DNA from: Centropus unirufus
Lineage: Eukaryota > Chordata > Aves > Cuculiformes > Centropidae
NCBI GenBank assembly: GCA_013397695.1
Contig: VYZI01000147.1
Coordinates: 265,317 to 329,316, forward strand
Reading direction: 5' to 3'
Length of the DNA stretch: 64,000 bases
Position 1 is the first letter of the stretch; every line of letters begins with the position of its first letter. Made by a program: the position numbers and the translations under genes. Of this stretch, positions 33,820-45,688 are shown piece after piece. Below the pieces are notes generated by a model. That model worked only from the letters and a program-made list of their open reading frames with translations. It was not told the DNA's origin and did not search any database.

Positions 33820-34290
33820 AGAGGTGATTGGCAGCAGAGGGAAATTCCCTGCTGCAGGCAGGGGAGACCTTTCCCTGTGACCCAATCTGCTCTTCAAGGG
33901 AGGTTTGCTCTCTCCAGGGGCTGGGTTCCAGGATGTTGTGGATAATCAAACTAGGAATCAGACTAGAGTTGGTGCTCTCCCACGTGGGCACCAACAATAC
34001 TGCAAGGGGAGACGTGGGGGGCTTCAGACGTGACGGCTGCATTGTCCTGGGGAGGCAGTCAGTGTCTTGGGAGCCTGGATGGTTTTGTCCTCCGTTTTTC
34101 TAGTGAGAAAAAAGTGCTTGAGGAGGAGTGTACAGATCCTGCAGGGCAACAGTTGCCTGCACAGCTGGTGCAATAAAGAGGATTCAGCTTTTATGATTTC
34201 TTTGAGGATACGGCTGACCAAATGGGGCAAAACCATCTTTTCAACAAGCTGGCAAGGAGAGTTTTAAGGTTTGATGGCATCAGGGAAGAC
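33820..34290 (+). mobile_element. CR1-type LINE ORF1 fragment with esterase (SGNH) domain, decayed
   Basis: Frames on the + strand read EGNSLLQAGE, PICSSREVCSLQGLGSRM, LVLSHVGTNNTARGD, and then in other frames ILQGNSCLHSWCNKEDSAF and LTKWGKTIF. These line up in order with the esterase domain of CR1 ORF1: a GDSLL-type block I, REVCCLPGARV, the HVGTND block, WC..EGFGFYDH, and LTKRGK. The match is from family knowledge, by eye. Frameshifts and stops make it non-functional. Both flanks fade into unrecognised sequence. Confidence 0.72.
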
Positions 34291-37200
34291 ATGGTGACCT
34301 ACAGTTAAGTGAGGAAGTGATGGACTTGTCTGGTGAGCCACGGGAACAGGATAACATGATTTTAAGGAGAGACTTCAAGAAAACAGGACAGAAGCTCCCC
34401 CTTGTATGCACATAAGGATCTGTCCATAGAACAGCAATAGGAGGGAAGCTCTCATACCTTTTCTAAGAAGCCAGCATGAGTACCATGCTAAGACATGGGA
34501 CACAGTAGGTTTTAATAATCTGTGTGCACTTGAAGGGCCATGAATAAATTAAAAAGTAGCCTGTTGCAGAAAAGCGATAAGCAAAGAGACAAAGGGACCG
34601 GTATGTGGTCTACAGCCTTGCCTACAACAATGCATTTTTGAAGCACAGTAGGAAGAAAAGAGATTATACCAAAGTGAACAAACAGAAATTGTAGAAATCA
34701 GCCAAAAATAAAAGCAGAAACAAGCAATATTATATTCTGTATTTGGGAAAAAGCAGGAAAGTATTAATATATTAATAGTGTAATAAATCCTTTGCAGTCC
34801 ATCAGGGCTCAGGGGAGTGTTGAGTTGCATCTGCTGAAGCTTTTATATCAGTTATCAATACCCAGCAGCCCCATTTTGGACAGGGATGATAAAGGCACTC
34901 TCTTAATATGAACAATGACTACTGGTCATCTTCGAAACGTCCGTCCAGATCCAGATGTCTGATGTTATGACAATATTGACCTATCCTTTTATCACCATTC
35001 CTGAGAAAAGAGATGGAGTGACTGATGCAGAACCCACTTGATAGAGAATTCAATTAGAACAATATAATTAAAGTCAAGCTAAAAGGTCATTTCAGAATTA
35101 GTTTTTGCTGATCAGCCTATGTTTAAGCCTGTGCTTAAGCAGCAATGATCAAAACAGGGTTGATGCAGCTTCTAGCTGCTGCTGTAGCATACCTGGTACT
35201 TGATGAATCTAGAAGGATATAAAACTAAGACACCAATTTAATTGGAAATGGGGTAGCTGATAGGTCTTAAACTTCAAATCAATAGGATTAGTGAAAAAAA
35301 CCAAGCGCTCAGTATTGAGTCCCATTCTTTTGAAAACAGAAAGGAGGATGAAACTGTGAGGGTTAACTGGCTAATCTCATGGTGGTTGAGGAAGCTGTGG
35401 GAGAGACCGGTGGGATTCTTGTCTAAGGGGTGGAGGCATGACTCCAACAGAGGCAACAAAGTGCTAGTGCTCCTGTGTGAGGAGCGAGCGAGCTTCCTCT
35501 GGAATATTGTGCAGCAGTCCAACTCACTGATGCTTGATAAGATTAATTGAAACTACCTGGATGACTGAGGGTCACAGAGAGCTCCTTTACTTAGAGTGAA
35601 AGAACTTGGGTGGCTCATCTTAACGAAATGAAGGGTGACTGAGGGTGTTACTGCTGGCTGGAGGTACACCAGGGGCTGGATGCAGGGAAGGCAGGTTTAT
35701 GCTAAGACAGTTTTACCATGAGGTTCACTGTATATAAAACCAAAGAATATAATTTATGCTGAATGTGAAGTGTAAGTACGAGATTCTGGAAATGTCTTCA
35801 AACAGAAGGTGAACACTGGAGGTTCTTTTAAGAGGCAGTTCAGTGTATTTGTGATGTTGGTGCTTGTGATAGCAGTGGAAAAAAAAACAACTTGATGATT
35901 CATGATGTTCTCTTCCCATCCTAATCCTTTACGCAGTCCAAACATGGATTAATACAGGGAAGTCCTGAGATAAAGCAAGATAGATAAAGCAAGGGTGGAT
36001 GGTTATGCTACTACATACCTGCCAGGGGAGATGCTGTTGCACGGGACTGCTCTACCCAAGCTTGGTTTTATGCTTCGTGGCTAATACAAAATTCAGATTT
36101 TCTGAAATACACTATCAAAATTTAAAAAATAAATTATAGGCTTTTTGCACTGCCTTAATTTAATTTATACATGGCAGCTTAGTTACTTCTGAACTATTAT
36201 GTTGTTTATTGGTACCATTACCACCTTGAATTTAAAATTTCTACTGCTGCATGTGTAAAAATCCTTGTTATTCTCTGGATCCCCATGGAAGCCCCTAAGG
36301 GCAGGCAGCCACGTCACCTTATCCCCCCATTTTTGTATAAATTTCCCAAGGGCAAGAGGGAAGGCATCCCTTCCCAGAGAGGCAGTACCTCCTCTGGAAG
36401 ATGCTTCAGAGCAGAATTTTCTCACAGCTACTCTTGCCTCCCAGGCAGTGTGATTTCCACGAGGGATCACAAAAGAATCCTGTGCCTTAATTTTCATAGC
36501 TCATCACTTTGTATAAGCCAGGTCGATGTGAGACCCACCCTGCAGAGTACACTGGCCTGTGCCTTGTTCCGTAAAAACACCTTGGAAAGTCACCGCTGAA
36601 GATGGAGTTCTGGAACATAACAATTAACTGAAAAGGGCAAAGAATATAATGTATGCACTTGGAATAACCATTCTAAATGACACTGTAGCCTTAGGAATCT
36701 TCAGCCAGAATTAATTTTGTGGCTTACTGGAAGGCTTTATCTGAGAATGCTAAATGCAGCCAGAATCCTGTTGTACCATCTAGTGGCGTGCTGGGATAGC
36801 GCATGCTGTGGAATAAGGTTAAATATTAATTTATGTTTGATATCCACAAAACACAATAGAATTTATTGGACAAAGAGAAGACTTTAAAAATGCCATAGAT
36901 ACATAGTGGAAAGCGTGGAGAAAAAGAGGTAGAATGTATTTTCTATGTCAGGCAGACTGGTTAAGCTGGGTCTGGGCATCAGTAGCATCCCTTAATATAC
37001 ACCAGTCCTTCTAAAGCCTCCCTCCTTCCTTCCCTCTTCTCCCTCTTCTCCCTCTCTTCCTTCCCTCCTTCCCTCCCTCCCTCCCTATCTCCCTTTTTCT
37101 TTTCTTTTTTGTACCAAATGAATGCACAAAAGCTTGTGCTGGCAAAAAAACAAGAGGTAGTTTGAGGAAATATCCCAAGAGTGTTTGAACACAGAGAGCG

Positions 37201-40200
37201 GGAGAATTTGGCTCCCAGCAGAAAATGCAGGATAGACCAAAGTCCTTTGGGAGCTCCTAAATGTACTGAATTGGACTCAGGATCAGCTCAGATCTGCAAA
37301 GGGCCTGTTGCAGCAAACTGAGTCGGAGAATTCAAGCGGCTTTAAAATGTGGTGGATGGATAAAATGCAGCATCCATTCTACACGCTGAACTACTGCTGC
37401 TGCGCTGCTGCCCAGCTAAAGCTGCTATAAAAATTGTTTGCATTTCTAACCAAACCTCATTAGAAGTTTATGTATAATTAATTATACAACTAAGCTGAAT
37501 GTGTTACGTTTTTTCTTCCTTATTTTTCTTGAAGGTTCCAGATTTCCCAACTGTTGACAAAGGATGTGTTAATGACATCATTATGAAATTCTGTTGTTTA
37601 CTGTTTTCTTCAACAAGTAGTAATTTTATTGACTTTGGCAGAGAGATTGGTGTTTTGCATGATTTCAATAGATTTTGTGACACAGAGGCATAATATAAAC
37701 CAAGATGTTCCAGAATAAACAGGACTATTACTACCAGATGGAAATAGTCCTACAGCATTATTGGACTTGAAAAAACAAAAACATTAAAAGAAAAACATTT
37801 TAGGAGTCAGCTTAATGATCTTGAAAACAATATCTAAGTATAAAATACCGGGCTTTGAGAAAACAACGGAAGGATATAAATAGTAATTATTTCAGACCTT
37901 ACTACTTTATTGTCTGTGCACATATTTAGAATATGCTAGTTTTTAAAAGACATGCCAACACACTTGAGTTAGTGAGCTAACTATACAAAGTAATTTGAAT
38001 CTGAAATGAGATATTTCTGATTATAAAACAAAACAAGACAGCTCAAACTCACAACATACTCAGGCAGCAAACAAATATATGTGAACTTAGAGACAGATTT
38101 TGGCTGACCTTGTTTGTAGAGCTGCTCAAATGATTAATTGTGATATTCAGATGAATTCTAAATTTATCCTAGCAACAATAGCTTATGCAATCAGTGGATA
38201 ATGAGCCCTGACACATGACAGGTTTATAACTCAAATCCGGGTCATGGACATCAGGCCACAAAATGAAAAATAATCTATTCAACAGGACAAATATTCCTCA
38301 TTCTGAATGGTGAGAAAGGAAGTCTTATGTACTTGGGTGGAATAGCTGTACACAAATACAGATGGTCAAGCAGGTATTATTTGTCTGGCAAATGAGACAA
38401 TAGATATTTTTTAAGAATCTGTTAAGGATTTGGAAGCAATGGAATGCATTGGGTAGATCCCACCTTTTAGATCACAAGTTGCAAAAGTACATATGGATAA
38501 AATAAAATGGAAACACCAATGAGAAGTAAAGCGAAAACTGAAATAGAGGGCATAATACAATTGAAGTATTGCTTCATAATTAATGCAGTTATTAGCTGAC
38601 TGGATGAAATTTTCTAGAAAACAAAACACAAACCAAAGAAGTCTCAAGTGACATATAAAACTATATAAATAAAAAAGCCTTTCTTAATGTAATTAAATGC
38701 AAATGCTTCTTAGTGGGAGAAAACAGTTCATAAATCCTTATTCCAAAAGTTCATAGTCTTCGAAATGCAAGCGTGAGCTCTCTTCTTGATGCAAGCCAAG
38801 ATTTTGGCCAAATCCAACTTCACGTAGAAAAAACAAAATATGTTCTTGACATTGTGATTTGGTAGCTCCATGTTTCAGAGCTTTCCTCCAAGGCTGCTTC
38901 AGCACTTGACATTTAACAGGAACAAATGGAGTAGGCACATGGTGACCCCTGGCGTTTTCTTGCCACTTCCAGAGTCAGGGAATACATTCGGTCTCTGCCC
39001 ATACCTGTCACACTGTGGGCTTGTTTTCACAGAATATGGAGCAAATGAGGATCCCATTTGAGAGAGAACTTGTTGCAATGTTGCCAAATTATCCTAGGAA
39101 AACAGTACCGCAGAGAAAACAATAAAAAAAAGGATCTCCTATAGACTACCTTGCAAGTCCAGACCTTTAAATGCTTCGGCTATAAAAATCTGGCCCTCAT
39201 GGAAAGATTTTTAAAAATCAGGTTTAATATTACATTAATAGATTTTCCAGTAAAATTTTTAAAATGTTTTCTTTTCGTTCCAGAGCCTTATCAATGTGGT
39301 GAATGGCAGTACAATCCCAGTGTAAATGTAGCATGAAATACAGGGGAAAACTTTAGTTTTCTGAGGTGCTTCAGCTGCAGTAAATGAAATGAGGCTGTAG
39401 ATCTTCCTGGAAGTGAAGGCCAATTGAGCTGGTATTGTCTGACTCTGCTCATAAAGCCTCAGCCTCCAAACCATGGTGGTTGTATGACCTGATGGGAACC
39501 ATCCTTGCTCCTGGGAGTTATCTGGGAGCGTGTTCATGTGTCCACCTCCTGCTCTGGAGGGTTTTACCAGTTTGCGACCAGCAACACTCCAGGCCAGGCG
39601 GCTGTACTTGCCATTCTTGAATTTTCTCACAGAGAAGCAGCATTTTTGTGGGAGGGCTGGAGCAGTCAGGGAGAGAGAAGTTGTCTGGGATTTCTTTCTC
39701 ATTCCCTGTTGCCGCGGCTGTCATTGCTCTCTCAGCTTAACTGCTTGTGTCGATCCTTGCAAGCCTGATTTCTCCCTTCAGCCATCACCTCCCTCCTTCA
39801 TACCGCCTCCGTTTTTCACAGGATCTCTCGCATGTTAATCCGTCCTGGGGGGAGTTTTTCCAGCCTCCTGTGACGGGAGATGGAAGGCAGCAGGAGGCTG
39901 GCAAGAAGCCAGGTAGGCAGTGGAATAATAATACTGCCTTGCCTGCTCCAAACCCATTTTATTGTAAGCTTCCTGCTGTACGGGCCATTTCACGAGCCAT
40001 TCATCATATTCACAAACGAGCCCTTTATGTGGAGGAAATTTTGAAGAACAGAAAGCTTAGAAAGTCTAGGTTGCCTGATTATGTGATCGCTCGCTCAGAG
40101 GACGTTTAGACATCCTGGTGCCCCTGTCACTGCAACGTGTCCTTCACCAAATATCTGCCTGGCAGTGGAGCACAGCCAGGAACACGTGCCTTACCTATGT

Positions 40201-41104
40201 AGAGCGCTCTAAAGCCTCTGGCTGGAAGAGACGCCCATTGTGCTGCCATCTCCAAGTCATGGGCAGCTGCTCTGTGCGTGTCTGTGTACGGACATATAAT
40301 TTAAAATAATCAAACCCGGGGTCGCTTCTAGGAACTAACACCGCTCGTGTTTCAGCACTGGAAAGGCTATGTTTTGACTGGCTTCCTGGGGATTTTCCCA
40401 GTAGCTGGTTTAATCCGTCTTGCTGCTAGCCTGTTGGCCCCAGGCAGCATTTTGGTAGTGCATATTAGTGAAATATAAAGCTGGAACAACCTCTGAGGGC
40501 CACGGGCAGAGAACTGCGAGGCTGTCCCAGCTTGGCAGGTTCTGGAAAGGGATAAACCCACTGTTCTTTCCTCCCTTCATTCTTTCTGCACTGCACACAT
40601 GCAAAATTCTGGACTATGCATAGTGCCTAAAATGTCTGCCTTCTCCGTGCTTTCCTGTTAACATCCAAGAGACAGGGTTTGGGTTTTTTTTGGAGCTCCC
40701 TCAAACAGGTATATATAGGCTTGGCACATAACATATGCACACATAATTTACATTAAGCTATAAATTTTATGCACCTCATTAAAATGCCTGTTGTTAATGG
40801 AAGGCAGAATTTAGGACCTAAGTGTTTTGTCAAAACCTTCTGTAAGATGGAGCTTTATTGGATTTTTCCATGAAGTTTATATAAATCAAGAATAACTCCC
40901 TGGAAGTCATATCATAGAAAAATGGATGTTATTCAGCATCTCCCATGGAAACAGATAGCTTTAATTGAAGAATTTGGCTTCAGTGCAAAAGGGTGAAGGT
41001 AGAAATCAACCCAAATGAGAGCATAGACAAAGGTGTGCATTCCTTTGGGAATACTGCACTCCTCTCTGTATATGTAAGATGAAGTTCTCACCTGGAGACA
41101 TGCT
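34291..41104. other. Gene desert upstream of SYPL1
   Basis: No exon, RNA gene or clear repeat is recognised except the pyrimidine tract near 37 kb. The part just after 34290 may be further decayed LINE. The 120-codon frame at 39747-40109 has no recognised domain. Confidence 0.5.
37017..37110 (+). repeat. Polypyrimidine (CCTT/CCCT)n tract
   Basis: About 94 bases are all C or T except one A at 37087, built from CCTT, CCCT and CTTCTCC units ending in T-rich sequence. The CTTCCTTCCCTCTTCTCC region is close to mirror-symmetric with what follows. Confidence 0.9.
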
Positions 41105-41320
41105 ACTGAAACTGGGTATAAGGAAGAAATGTTTATAATGAGGGTGGTGAAACGCTGGAACAGGTTGCCCAGAGAAGCTGCAGATGCTGCATCATTGGAA
41201 GTGTTCAGTGCCAAGTTGAGCAACCTGATCCAGTGGAAAGTGTCCCTGCCCATGGCAAGGGGGTTGGAACTGGATGATCCTTAAAGGTCCCTCCAACCCA
41301 AACTATTCTATCCTTACATG
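41105..41320 (+). mobile_element. CR1 LINE, 3' end fragment
   Basis: The + strand reads the standard CR1 3' terminus: TGAAACGCTGGAACAGGTTG, CCCAGAGAAGCTG, AAGTGTTCAGTGCCA, then GGTTGGAACTGGATGATCCT and AACTATTCTATCC at the end. It is strongly 5'-truncated, about 215 bp. Confidence 0.93.
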
Positions 41321-44300
41321 AAAAACTATGAACTCTCTGAGTTACATGGACTCATTGTTTCTCACCAGCTTTTCTCTGGCTGAGACATTATGAGAGCCAT
41401 TCGATTCACTGAGTTGTACACAAGATCTCCTTTCTTTGCTGCAATGCCACAGGGGAATGGACTCCCTCACCAAATTCCATGTGTCACAAATCTTTTCAGG
41501 CTGGGAGAAACACTTCGGTATCTTTCCCTTGGGTTTGGGCACTACCAGAGAATGAACTGTAGGGTCAGCCAGGTTCTAGGTCTGATCTAGTGTAGACATA
41601 TGGGGGCAGTATGAATGTAACATTTCTCACTCCACACTGGTGGCGCTCATCTTCAGGTGCTCACAGAAGGCTAATTCCTCAGCGTCTTTCTTTTCACCTC
41701 TTTTTGGCAAATGCCCATTGCCATGGGAGAGGAGTTTAATGGTTTGGCACGATGTTCAAGGGGTGCTGGAGGGGTCCCTGCTGAACTGTGAATGTCAGCA
41801 AGCCATTAGCTGAGATGGTTTATTCCATGCTGACCATTTTCCTCCACTTAAACTGTTGCGTTAAAAATAAATTGCTCTTCTGAAGGCAAGCAGGCAGTCC
41901 TTGCACACAAAGCCCAGCAGTGCAGGCTCACAGTAAAGATCTGTGTGAGCGGCACCTGGCTTAGCCCCAGTCCTCCTGGCTGGGGACACTGTTGTGGGCT
42001 GTCACATGCCCGAGGAGCCCTGTCTGGCCAGCTCAGACATGGCAATGCCCTTTCACGTTCACAAGACCCTGACATGCCTCAATCCAAAGGGCTCTGCATA
42101 CTTGGCAGCCAGCCCGCTTGTGATTTTCCAGTGGCGCGTGTTCAGTGCCTGTTGCCCTGAGCTTTGGGAGATGTAAGGAAAACATTTTGTAACCCTGGAA
42201 AATTCCCAGTACTCACACTCCAGCTCACTGATTAACAACGTCCTCCTCCAATGGCAGCTCTGGACTGACAAGTGTCAAGGAGTGTAAGCAATAGGCTAGA
42301 GCCTCTGCAAAGAAGAAGAGCAGGGAGAGAAGGCAACAGCAAGAAGCATTTTTTTCTCTTCAAGAATTTAATGACGTTATTTCTTATTCTGACTTAATAG
42401 CTGATCCTTAAGACCATGCCATTTTTAAACCATGCACTTAGCTTAAAAATCAGGCTCTTGATACAGCTGATATTCCTTTTCATCTGTCTTCTGATCCTTT
42501 ACCTTTAGGAGGTGACATTGGCCAGCTTTTCTTTGCAGTCTGAATGCCTAAAAACCTACTTTTCATTGTCATGAAATCTGAGATCCTCACATAAGCACAT
42601 GATTCCAGTGTCCCTCAGGACCAACCATTGCGGTGCTGGCAACTGCAGAATTTCTCTGGAGAGCTCATCCTGCTGTGCTTAATGTCCCAAAGATAATGTA
42701 CAAAGTCTCGGATGAGCGGAAGGAGCAATCTAAAGGTCACATTCAGCCCTGTGTGATGAACCAGCACAGGTCTATAGATCACGTACCTTTCAAGTAGGAC
42801 CTCTCCAGCTACGCAATGCTGACATTCATGTTGACCTCAAGACTGGGTAGAATTTCACTTGAGGTGCATTCGGAAGAGCCAACAACTCTACTGGTGACTG
42901 TAAAAGTGAATGGAAGCAAAAACTTAGATGCAGAAAAGCGTTCAGGGGCTGGGTCTTCTAATTTTCTTTTCTTCCCGATAAGCAGTTTATTCTGTCCAAA
43001 CCTCTCTTCTGTTGATCAAAAAATTTTCCAATTCAGAAAGCATTTTTTTAATTAATGTAAAGGTACAACATATACAGTGAAGAAAAATACATTAAATGTT
43101 TTGATTAATCTTACACACGTGCATAGAATATACATCTGTAGAAATAGTTTTCCCTTTTACATGTTTTTAATTGGAATGTTGTAGATTTCCATTTTGAAAG
43201 CATGTTTAATTCTGTAAGTTGTCTTATTCAATAATTATAATAGATTCCAAGCTGAACAGACAGAGAACATAACTTTGGATCCAACAAAATCTCTCAGCTG
43301 TGTGTGAATAAAATGCATTTTATTTCAATTGAACTATTAAGAAAATAAATTCTTGCCATGAGAACCATGCAGAACCTACTTATCTTAGGATGCAAGCAGC
43401 TCTATTGTTTTATTATAAGAATTATCATTAAGGAAAGGAAAAGCAAGAAGATGCTTGTCAATGTTTGAGGGGATTCTCAATTATTTGCACCGTTAGGTAG
43501 AGGGTTTTGTTATCTTCTAGGGTTTGGAGCAAGTTCAGGCTGACGGTTGTGCCAAGGACTGGATTTCTTGCTCCAGTTTAGGTTGACAGTTCTAGGAGGA
43601 AGGGGCATACGTTGTAAGAAGAGCCCTTGACTACTCCAAGAATTCAGAAGCCTCTGCCTCAGCAGCATGTTTTAGGGAAGGTATTTGGTGCAAGCACCGA
43701 GTGGGCATTTTCTGGCACATTTTGTCTCCCTACTGCTTTACCCCATGCCTTTTCCACGGCAGGAGATGGGGTAGAGCATCCCAGGATAGGGTGGGGTGAC
43801 ATGCCTGGTTGTGGTTTAGCACAAAAACAAAACGCTGAGTGATGGAACATGCTTAGACAGGAAATCCCTCATTTCCTTTTGCGGCTGCTATGACAGCAAT
43901 GTTGATATTGGATATTCCTTAGCAGAAAGCAAAAAAGAAAGCCTGCTCAACAAAAAATAGGGCCCGATTCCTCTATGGATGAGTTGTCACCTCTCTCTAG
44001 AAGGTGTTTTTCTACAGCCCTTGAGCACAGAGCATTAACCACGCAAGGTGCCTGTGGTGGACAGTTTTACATTTATCTTTCTTTATCTACAAGATGCACA
44101 GCTCCAAGTAAGGAAAAAATAGTGATTTAATTATGTTTGCTTGAACACAGTAAGAATCAAGGAGGGGTTTTCCAATAGCACTTGAGGCAGTTTAATTTTC
44201 ATTGCCCTTGAGACACAGATTTATAGTTCCGTCGCTTGATGGCAGCTGTTTGCACTCTTAACTCCTGTGCTGCCTTTGAGGAAGAGGGCAATAATCTTCA

Positions 44301-45149
44301 GTGACAAAGAAATCTCCTCTGGTCATTTCATGTCATAAAACTTAGGATTTTCTGGCACCAGAGCTGGCTTGGTTCTACTTTTCACTGCAGTTGTGCTGCT
44401 TCTGAAAATGATGCTAAGCTGTCTGCTCAGCCCACTGGCAAAAAGGATGAACCTCATCTTGGCAGATACATGTTTGTTAGTTTCTTTATTTCTTCTGAAT
44501 TTTCTCTCCCTGTGTTGCCAAGAAAAGAAAAGACAAAAAGAGCCGTTGTGTCATCAGCCCTTTATCCAGCACTGTAGGCTGTTTTTAACTTCCAAAAGAA
44601 GTGGGAACAGGGAGTATTTGCGAAGCTGTGTGGCAGCAATTGGCTGCAGAGGAAAATCAATGCTCCCCATCAAACCAGCTCAATAGTCTTGTGTGCATCC
44701 CCAGTGGTTTTTTTTCCAGATGCTTTGTTTTGCCCTAATAACATTTCCAGTTGTTATTATCGACCTGAACTCTATGTTTTTTCCTGTAAATGTTTCAACT
44801 TTGTCAAGGTACTAACATGCTCATGTTAATTCACCTTTTGTAAAATGTGCAGAAAAGGAGATGTATGCCAATGAGTTTGGGATTCCTTGTGAAATGGCCT
44901 ATGAGAGTCTGGGTGATGAGGTCCAGATGGCAGCTATGTGCATCTGCTGACTTGATGGGTCCTGATTAATCCGATTTATAGTGTTCTGTATGGTACCAGA
45001 GTCAGGCACAGCCACTCTGGGGGATTTCAGGCCTAGGAAGATTCCTGATCTGGCATCCCAGCTGACCCTGCTTGGAGAAGGAGCTTGGTGTTATCCTTCC
45101 AGCCCCAGCAAAGTGGTGACTGTGTGTCCTCTCACACTGTGTATCCCGA
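41321..45149. other. Intergenic, nothing recognised
   Basis: This is unique sequence between a CR1 fragment and the solo LTR. I see no conserved coding frame or RNA gene. Confidence 0.55.
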
Positions 45150-45688
45150 TGTCGTTGTTTAACCTCAGGCAGCCACTAGGCACCATGCAGCTGCCTGCTC
45201 ACCCCACCCCACACTGCAGTGGGATGGGAAGGAGAACAGAAAACCTAGAAGTCACGGGCTGAGATAAAGATAGTTTGATAAGACAGGAAAAAGGGATACA
45301 AACGAGATACTGGAATGTGTAAAACAAGTGGTGCCCAATACAATTTCTCACCACCCAGCGACTGATGCTCATCCCATCCTGAGCTGCGATTACTCCCCCA
45401 TTCCAGCCAACTCCCCAGTTTATGTAGTGAGAATGATGTTATATGGTATGGAATATCCTTTTGTCCAATTTGGGTCAGCTGTCCTGGCTATACTCCTTCC
45501 CAGCTTCTTGTGCACCTCCCCACTGGCAGAGCATGAGAAGCTGAAAAGTCTTTGACAATACAAACCTTACTTAGCAACAGCCAGCACATCAGTATCTCAT
45601 CGACATCATTCTCATCCTAAATCCAAAACACAACACTATGGCAGCTGCCAGGAAGAAAATTAACTCTATCCCATCTGAAACCAGGACA
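45150..45688 (+). mobile_element. Solo LTR of an avian endogenous retrovirus
   Basis: It opens TGTCGTTGTTTAACCTCAGG and closes ATCTGAAACCAGGACA, i.e. TG...CA ends. Internal landmarks of this common bird LTR are present: GTGGGATGGGAAGGAGAA, CGGGCTGAGATAAAGATAG, ATGGTATGGAATATCC, GGGTCAGCTGTCCTGGCT, CCCAGCTTCTTGTGCACC and GAAAATTAACTCTATCCCA. The flanks CCCGA and CCCAA may be a mutated 5-bp target duplication. No internal retroviral genes lie beside it, so it is a recombined solo LTR. Confidence 0.85.

Noticed and set aside
33533..34042. 169-codon frame on the - strand upstream of SYPL1
   Set aside because: It is antisense to the CR1 ORF1 fragment and has no domain of its own.
39747..40109. 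120-codon frame ending in a basic segment
   Set aside because: There is no known domain and no flanking splice pattern. It was considered as a pseudogene, but no parent is recognised.
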